DNA of 64,000 nt, from contig NC_092092.1 in assembly GCF_045679555.1 (NCBI RefSeq), positions 16,146,591 to 16,210,590 on the forward strand, in the 5' to 3' direction. The stretch comes from Salvelinus alpinus (taxonomy: Eukaryota; Chordata; Actinopteri; Salmoniformes; Salmonidae). Position numbers and translations under genes: made by a program. A model generated the notes under the pieces. It was given only the letters and a program-made list of their open reading frames with translations. It had not been told where the DNA came from and did no database searches. Shown here one piece after another: positions 58,191-64,000 of the stretch; the first letter of the stretch is position 1, and each line of letters opens with the position of its first letter.

Positions 58191-60625
58191 ACAAAACTAG
58201 GGCCTGTAGGACCTGCCTTGTTGATAGTGCTGTTAAGAAGGTAAAAACTAGGGCCTGTAGGACCTGCCTTGTTGATAGTGTTGTTAAGAAGGTAGAGACT
58301 AGGGCCTGTAGGACCTGCCTTGTTGATCGTGTTGTTAAGAAGGTAGAAACTAGAGCCTGTAGGACCTGCCTTGTTGATAGTGTTGTTAAGAAGGTAGAAA
58401 CTAGGGCCTGTAGGACCTGCCTTGTTGATAGTGTTGTTAAGAAGGTAGAAACTAGGGCCTGTAGGACCTGCCTTGTTGATAGTGTTGTTAAGAAGGTAGA
58501 AACTAGGGCCTGTAGGACCTGCCTTGTTGATAGTGCTGTTAAGAAGGTAAAAACTAGGGCCTGTAGGACCTGCCTTGTTGATAGTGTTGTTAAGAAGGTA
58601 GAAACTAGGGCCTGTAGGACCTGCCTTGTTGATAGTGTTGTTAAGAAGGTAGAAACTAGGGCCTGTAGGACCTGCCTTGTTGATAGTGTTGTTAAGAAGG
58701 TAGAAACTAGGGCCTGTAGGACCTGCCTTGTTGATAGTGTTGTTAAGAAGGTAGAAACTAGGGCCTGTAGGACCTGCCTTGTTGATAGTGCTGTTAAGAA
58801 GGTAAAAACTAGGGCCTGTAGGACCTGCCTTGTTGATAGTGTTGTTAAGAAGGTAGAAACTAGGGCCTGTAGGACCTGCCTTGTTGATAGTGTTGTTAAG
58901 AAAGTAGAAACTAGGGCCTGTAGGACCTGACTTGTTGATAGTGTTGTTAAGAAGGTAGAAACTAGGGCCTGTAGGACCTGCCTTGTTGATAGTGTTGTTA
59001 AGAAAGTAGAAACTAGGGCCTGTAGGACCTGCCTTGTTGATAGTGTTGTTAAGAAGGTAGAAACTAGGGCCTGTAGGACCTGCCTTGTTGATAGTGTTGT
59101 TAAGAAGGTAGAAACTAGGGCCTGCCTTGTTGATAGTGTTGTTAAGAAGGTAGAAACTAGGGCCTGTAGGACCTGCCTTGTTGATAGTGCTGTTAAGAAG
59201 GTAGAAACTAGGGCCTGTAGGACCTGCCTTGTTGATAGTGTTGTTAAGAAGGTAGAGACTAGGGCCTGTAGGACCTGCCTTGTTGATCGTGTTGTTAAGA
59301 AGGTAGAAACTAGGGCCTGTAGGACCTGCCTTGTTGATAGTGTTGTTAAGAAGGTAGAAACTAGGGCCTGTAGGACCTGCCTTGTTGATAGTGTTGTTAA
59401 GAAGGTAAAAACTAGGGCCTGTAGGACCTGCCTTGTTGATAGTGTTGTTAAGAAGGTAGATACTAGGGCCTGTAGGACCTGCCTTGTTGATAGTGTTGTT
59501 AAGAAGGTAGAAACTAGGGCCTGTAGGACCTGCCTTGTTGATAGTGTTGTTAAGAAGGTAGAGACTAGGGCCTGTAGGACCTGCCTTGTTGATCGTGTTG
59601 TTAAGAAGGTAGAAACTAGAGCCTGTAGGACCTGCCTTGTTGATAGTGTTGTTAAGAAGGTAGAAACTAGGGCCTGTAGGACCTGCCTTGTTGATAGTGT
59701 TGTTAAGAAGGTAGAGACTAGGGCCTGTAGGACCTGCCTTGTTGATCGTGTTGTTAAGAAGGTAGAAACTAGAGCCTGTAGGACCTGCCTTGTTGATAGT
59801 GTTGTTAAGAAGGTAAAAACTAGGGCCTGTAGGACCTGCCTTGTTGATAGTGTTGTTAAGAAGGTAGATACTAGGGTCTGTAGGACCTGCCTTGTTGATA
59901 GTGTTGTTAAGAAGGTAGAAACTAGGGCCTGTAGGACCTGCCTTGTTGATAGTGTTGTTAAGAAGGTAAAGACTAGGGCCTGTAGGACCTGCCTTGTTGA
60001 TCGTGTTGTTAAGAAGGTAGACACTAGAGCCTGTAGGACCTGCCTTGTTGATAGTGTTGTTAAGAAGGTAAAAACTAGGGCCTGTAGGACCTGCCTTGTT
60101 GATAGTGTTGTTAAGAAGGTAGATACTAGGGTCTGTAGGACCTGCCTTGTTGATAGTGTTGTTAAGAAGGTAGAAACTAGGGCCTGTAGGACCTGCCTTG
60201 TTGATAGTGTTGTTAAGAAGGTAGAGACTAGGGCCTGTAGGACCTGCCTTGTTGATCGTGTTGTTAAGAAGGTAGAAACTAGAGCCTGTAGGACCTGCCT
60301 TGTTGATAGTGTTGTTAAGAAGGTAGAAACTAGGGCCTGTAGGACCTGCCTTGTTGATAGTGCTGTTAAGAAGGTAGAAACTAGGGCCTGTAGGACCTGC
60401 CTTGTTGACAGTGTTGTTAAGAAGGTAGAAACTAGGGCCTGTAGGACCTGCCTTGTTGATAGTGCTGTTAAGAAGGTAGAAACTAGGGCCTGTAGGACCT
60501 GCCTTGTTGATAGTGTTGTTAAGAAGGTAGAAACTAGGGCCTGTAGGACCTGCCTTGTTGATAGTGTTGTTAAGAAGGTAGAGACTAGGGCCTGTAGGAC
60601 CTACCTTGTTGATAGTGTTGTTAAA
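58191..60625 (-). repeat. 51-bp array P, about 47 copies, grown inside a LINE ORF2
   Basis: The plus-strand unit reads CTGTAGGACCTGCCTTGTTG, ATAGTGTTGTTAAGAAGGTA, GAAACTAGGGC. On the minus strand it encodes FLTTLSTRQVLQALV plus two residues. The last unit runs without a break into LHLDYCSVVWSG of the LINE, so the repeat unit is itself LINE coding sequence. Two minus frames stay open (689 and 818 codons) because 51 is 17 codons. Variants (GATCGTGTTG, AGTGCTGTTA, GGTAAAAACT, AGATACTAGG) recur in blocks. One unit near 59110 is short. Confidence 0.95.
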
Positions 60626-60900
60626 TGACTCATACACACAACACCTCCACCAATGGCATTCCTGTCTGTAGATGTTGAAACCATGTTTTGCTACCGCTGT
60701 ATCATCAAAGGTATTACGTAAGTGAGTTTCAGAGATAGTCAGTATATGTATGTCATCTGTTATACTACTAAGTTATTGATTTCATGAACCTTGTTTCTTA
60801 AGCTACATATGCTAATGTTGGTTGTTTGTAGCACTTTTCTGGGATATTTGATTGTTTTTATTGTTTTACTGGGAGACTTATCAGAGGTATTAGATACAGT
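60626..60900 (-). pseudogene. LINE endonuclease amino-terminal fragment
   Basis: The minus-strand translation contains DDIHILTISETHLRNTFDDT, AVAKHG and, in a shifted frame toward 60630, an IGGG-like end. ISETHL is the APE-type endonuclease motif with the catalytic Glu, and the surrounding pattern is the start of a non-LTR ORF2. It lies on the same strand as, and upstream of, the carboxy-terminal fragment at 57720-58190. The two, with array P between them, look like one decayed element missing the rest of the endonuclease and most of the reverse transcriptase. Confidence 0.72.
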
Positions 60901-60904
60901 ACAT

Positions 60905-62495
60905 ACATCAGAGGTCAAATTGGTGTCCTGCCCTACAGTATATCATGTCTATTTGGTGTCCAGCCCTACAGTATATCATGTCTATTTGGTGTCCACCCCT
61001 ACAGTATATCATGTCTAATTGGTGTCCACCCCTACAGTATATCATGTCTAATTGGTGTCCACCCCTACAGTATATCATGTCTAATTGGTGTCCACCCCTA
61101 CAGTATATCATGTCTAATTGGTGTCCTGCCCTACAGTATATCATGTCTAATTGGTGTCCTGCCCTACAGTATATCATGTCTATTTGGTGTCCTGCCCTAC
61201 AGTATATCATGTCTATTTGGTGTCCACCCCTACAGTATATCATGTCTAATTGGTGTCCTGCCCTACAGTATATCATGTCTAATTGGTGTCATGCCCTACA
61301 GTATATCATGTCTATTTGGTGTCCAGCCCTACAGTATATCATGTCTATTTGGTGTCCTGCCCTACAGTATATCATGTCTATTTGGTGTCCACCCCTACAG
61401 TATATCATGTCTAATTGGTGTCCACCCCTACAGTATATCATGTCTATTTGGTGTCCAGCCCTACAGTATATCATGTCTAATTGGTGTCCTGCCCTACAGT
61501 ATATCATGTCTATTTGGTGTCCAGCCCTACAGTATATCATGTGTATTTGGTGTCCACCCCTACAGTATATCATGTGTATTTGGTGTCCACCCCTACAGTA
61601 TATCATGTCTAATTGGTGTCATGCCCTACAGTATATCATGTCTATTTGGTGTCCACCCCTACAGTATATCATGTCTATTTGGTGTCCTGCCCTACAGTAT
61701 ATCATGTCTAATTGGTGTCCACCCCTACAGTATATCATGTCTAATTGGTGTCCACCCCTACAGTATATCATGTCTAATTGGTGTCCTGCCCTACAGTATA
61801 TCATGTCTAATTGGTGTCCTGCCCTACAGTATATCATGTCTAATTGGTGTCCACCCCTACAGTATATCATGTCTAATTGGTGTCCTGCCCTACAGTATAT
61901 CATGTCTAATTGGTGTCCACCCCTACAGTATATCATGTCTAATTGGTGTCATGCCCTACAGTATATCATGTCTATTTGGTGTCCACCCCTACAGTATATC
62001 ATGTCTAATTGGTGTCATGCCCTACAGTATATCATGTCTATTTGGTGTCCAGCCCTACAGTATATCATGTCTAATTGGTGTCCACCCCTACAGTATATCA
62101 TGTCTATTTGGTGTCCACCCCTACAGTATATCATGTCTATTTGGTGTCCACCCCTACAGTATATCATGTCTATTTGGTGTCCACCCCTACAGTATATCAT
62201 GTCTATTTGGTGTCCTGCCCTACAGTATATCATGTCTATTGGTGTCATGCCCTACAGTATATCATGTCTATTTGGTGTCCTGCCCTACAGTATATCATGT
62301 CTATTTGGTGTCATGCCCTACAGTATATCATGTGTATTTGGTGTCCACCCCTACAGTATATCATGTCTATTTGGTGTTCACCCCTACAGTATATCATGTC
62401 TAATTGGTGTCCTGCCCTACAGTATATCATGTGTATTTGGTGTCATGCCCTACAGTATATCATGTCTATTTGGTGTCCACCCCTACAGTGTCCAG
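60905..62495. repeat. 33-bp array Q, about 48 copies
   Basis: The unit CTACAGTATATCATGTCTAT then TTGGTGTCCACCC. Variable sites: TCTATTTGG/TCTAATTGG/GTGTATTTGG and TCCACCCC/TCCTGCCC/TCCAGCCC/TCATGCCC. One unit at 62234 lacks a T, which shifts the plus frame, so the 518-codon frame changes register there. Open frames on both strands follow from the 11-codon period. Confidence 0.95.
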
Positions 62496-62885
62496 CCCTA
62501 GTGTATACTAACCCTAACCCACCAATCTACTGAGGTCTCTGGCTTGTTGGTGTCAGGGCAGGCAGACTGTAGGAAAATGTTAGCACTTGTATCTACTTTG
62601 GATGCTATCTACAGCCTACAATCTGCAATGTAACAATAGACCCACAAAGACCAGTAATCAGTCATGTGTTGTCTTTGGGGGTGTGGTGTCGTCTGTGTCT
62701 GGGAAAGAAGACGGTTTTTCCAGAGAGGAACAACAACTGACAGATAAAGTGACTCCTCTCCTTCCAACAGCAGAAGTGGGTACATCTGTGCTCATTTGCA
62801 GAGAATGACTAAGAGATTGTGGTTATTGTGAGGCTGATTATTTACTTGGATGGAGGTGTACACCAGTTTATGTGTGTCTATTCAC
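62496..62885. other. Gene-free interval
   Basis: Looks single-copy. The 73-codon frame at 62587-62808 has no motif that I recognise. No repeat family identified. Confidence 0.5.
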
Positions 62886-62946
62886 TCGGGGCCCTGGTCA
62901 AAAGTAGTGCACTGTATAGGGAATAGATTTCCATGTGGGACGTAGC
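62886..62946 (-). repeat. Fragment of dispersed salmonid repeat
   Basis: GGGGCCCTGGTCAAAAGTAG, TGCACTGTATAGGGAATAGA, then TTCCATGTGGGACGTAGC: the inverse half of the repeat seen at 28838-28940. Confidence 0.7.
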
Positions 62947-62954
62947 CTATTTCG

Positions 62955-63161
62955 GGGCGACAGGTAACCTAGTGGTTAAAGCGTTGGGCCAGTAACCGAC
63001 AGGTTCTGCCCCTGAACAAGGCAGGTTCTGCCCCTGAACAAGGCAGGTTCTGCCCCTGAACAAGGCAGGTTCTGCCCCTGAACAAGGCACTGTTCCTAGG
63101 CCGTCATTGTCAATAAGAATTTGTTCTTAACTGACTTGCCTGTATTTAAAATGATTTAAAC
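62955..63161 (+). mobile_element. tRNA-derived SINE with internal tandem repeat
   Basis: The head GGTAACCTAGTGGTTAAAGC (A-box-like) then GTTGGGCCAGTAACCGACAG is tRNA-derived. The tail GTTCCTAGGCCGTCATTGTC, AATAAGAATTTGTTCTTAAC, TGACTTGCCTG is the 3' part of a SINE abundant in salmonids (I think the HpaI type, not certain). The part that should hold the B box and following body is missing and replaced by four 22-bp repeats. Confidence 0.75.
63000..63088. repeat. 22-bp tandem repeat inside the SINE, four copies
   Basis: AGGTTCTGCCCCTGAACAAG plus GC, identical in all four copies. The single-copy source (TTCTGCCCCTGAACAAGGCA) is part of the SINE body. Confidence 0.93.
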
Positions 63162-63263
63162 ATCCTGGATGTTTGTGTAAAGAGAGTGCATGTGAGATCA
63201 GGAGGAGGAGTCAACTGTAAAATTAGAAGCTTAAAGCAAATATTCTCCTTCTATGGTGATGTG

Positions 63264-64000
63264 TAGGCTACTGTGTTGTACCTCCTCAACCAGCCATATA
63301 CAGTGGGGAGAACAAGTCCTTCCATATATCTCTGTGTTACTGTGTTATACCTCCTCAATCCCTCCATATATCTCTCTGTTACTGTGTTGTACCTCCTCAA
63401 CCCCTCCATATATCTCTGTGTTACTGTGTTGTACCTCCTCAACCAGCCATATATCTCTGTGTTACTGTGTTATACCTCCTCAACCCCTCCATATATCTCT
63501 GTGTTACTGTGTTGTACCTCCTCAATCCCTCAATATATCTCTGTGTTACTGTGTTATAGCTCCTCAACCCCTCCATATATGTCTGTGTTACTGTGTTGTA
63601 CCTCCTCAACCCCTCCATAGATCTCTGTGTTACTGTGTTGTACCTCCTCAACCCCTCCATATATCTCTGTGTTACTGTGTTGTACCTCCTCAATCCCTCC
63701 ATATATCTCTGTGTTACTGTGTTGTACCTCCTCAATCCCTCCATATATCTCTGTGTTACTGTGTTGTACCTCCTCAACCCCGCCATATATCTCTGTGTTA
63801 CTGTGTTGTACCTCCTCAATCCCTCCATATATCTCTGTGTTACTGTGTTATACCTCCTCAATCCCTCCATATATCTCTGTGTTACTGTGTTATACCTCCT
63901 CAACCCCTCCATATATCTCTGTGTTACTGTGTTATACCTCCTCAACCCCTCCATATATCTCTGTGTTACTGTGTTGTACCTCCTCAATCCCTCCATATAT
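63264..64000. repeat. 42-bp array S, runs off the window end
   Basis: The unit CCTCCTCAACCCCTCCATAT, ATCTCTGTGTTACTGTGTTG, TA. Variants: CAATCCCTCC, CAACCAGCC, GTTATACC, CCGCC. About 17 copies are visible. The minus frame (MEGLRRYNTVTQRY repeats) is open because 42 is 14 codons. The sequence before it (63162-63263) shows no gene. Confidence 0.95.
63299..63318 (+). mobile_element. Short Tc1 terminal-repeat remnant in array S
   Basis: TACAGTGGGGAGAACAAGT sits after CCATA in the first 42-bp unit, and array sequence (CCATATATCTCTG) resumes just after it. It matches the extreme end of a salmonid Tc1 family as I recall it. The remaining element is absent. Confidence 0.55.

Noticed and set aside
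58181..60637. 818-codon and 689-codon minus frames as genes
   Set aside because: Both lie in the 51-bp array and are open in two registers at once. Only the LINE-matching end is real coding ancestry.
60945..62501. 518-codon plus frame and many minus frames as Cys/Trp-rich proteins
   Set aside because: A 33-bp array open on both strands by arithmetic. There is a frame slip at 62234.

Overview
This looks like vertebrate, almost certainly salmonid fish, nuclear DNA. It carries Tc1/mariner elements, non-LTR retrotransposons (LINEs) and a tRNA-derived SINE of kinds I recognise from salmonid genomes, plus four fragments of, and one large array grown from, the dispersed repeat that reads AATGGCACCCTATTCCCTAT. 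There are no bacterial-type genes, no CRISPR array, no rRNA or tRNA genes, and no host gene that I can support.

The window is dominated by tandem repeats. By my hand count about 48 of 64 kb is minisatellite or simple sequence, in about 20 unrelated families. Left to right: 32-bp array with an E-box (1-2884); decayed LINE, minus strand (2885-4130); dispersed-repeat debris (4131-6840); polypyrimidine tract (about 7165-7920); 8.8-kb array of a different 32-bp unit (8039-16800); 39-bp array (16801-17610); GA-rich tract (17706-18335); truncated Tc1 (18443-19175); 35-bp array (19313-20147); LINE reverse-transcriptase scrap (20150-20460); CT pentanucleotide and 75-bp array (20464-21150); 21-bp array (21719-22015); 5.3-kb 31-bp array (22171-27466); 51/52-bp array (27484-28505); 17-bp array split by a nearly complete 1.6-kb Tc1 element (29034-31216); 30-bp array (31217-31540); a 36-bp array of about 460 copies (31541-53495) split by a 5.35-kb LINE (46381-51731); then 37/38-, 33-, 39- and 45-bp arrays and a TG microsatellite (53496-57619); a LINE remnant whose middle is a 51-bp array (57720-60900); a 33-bp array (60905-62495); a SINE with an internal 22-bp repeat (62955-63161); and a 42-bp array running off the end.

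The only protein-coding sequence with recognisable function belongs to transposable elements. These are the LINE at 46.4-51.7 kb (SGNH-esterase ORF1, then an endonuclease plus reverse transcriptase ORF2) and the Tc1 transposase at 29.8-30.8 kb, broken by one frameshift. The long open frames over arrays, including one of 4,791 codons, follow from repeat periods divisible by three and should not be annotated as genes without transcript or peptide evidence.

The most interesting theme is minisatellite birth from mobile elements. The 51-bp array grew inside LINE ORF2, the 8.8-kb array grew from one end of a dispersed salmonid repeat, and a small 22-bp array sits inside a SINE. Several unrelated arrays abut with no sequence between them. 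I found no new biochemical system. Copy numbers and array lengths depend on the assembly being right.
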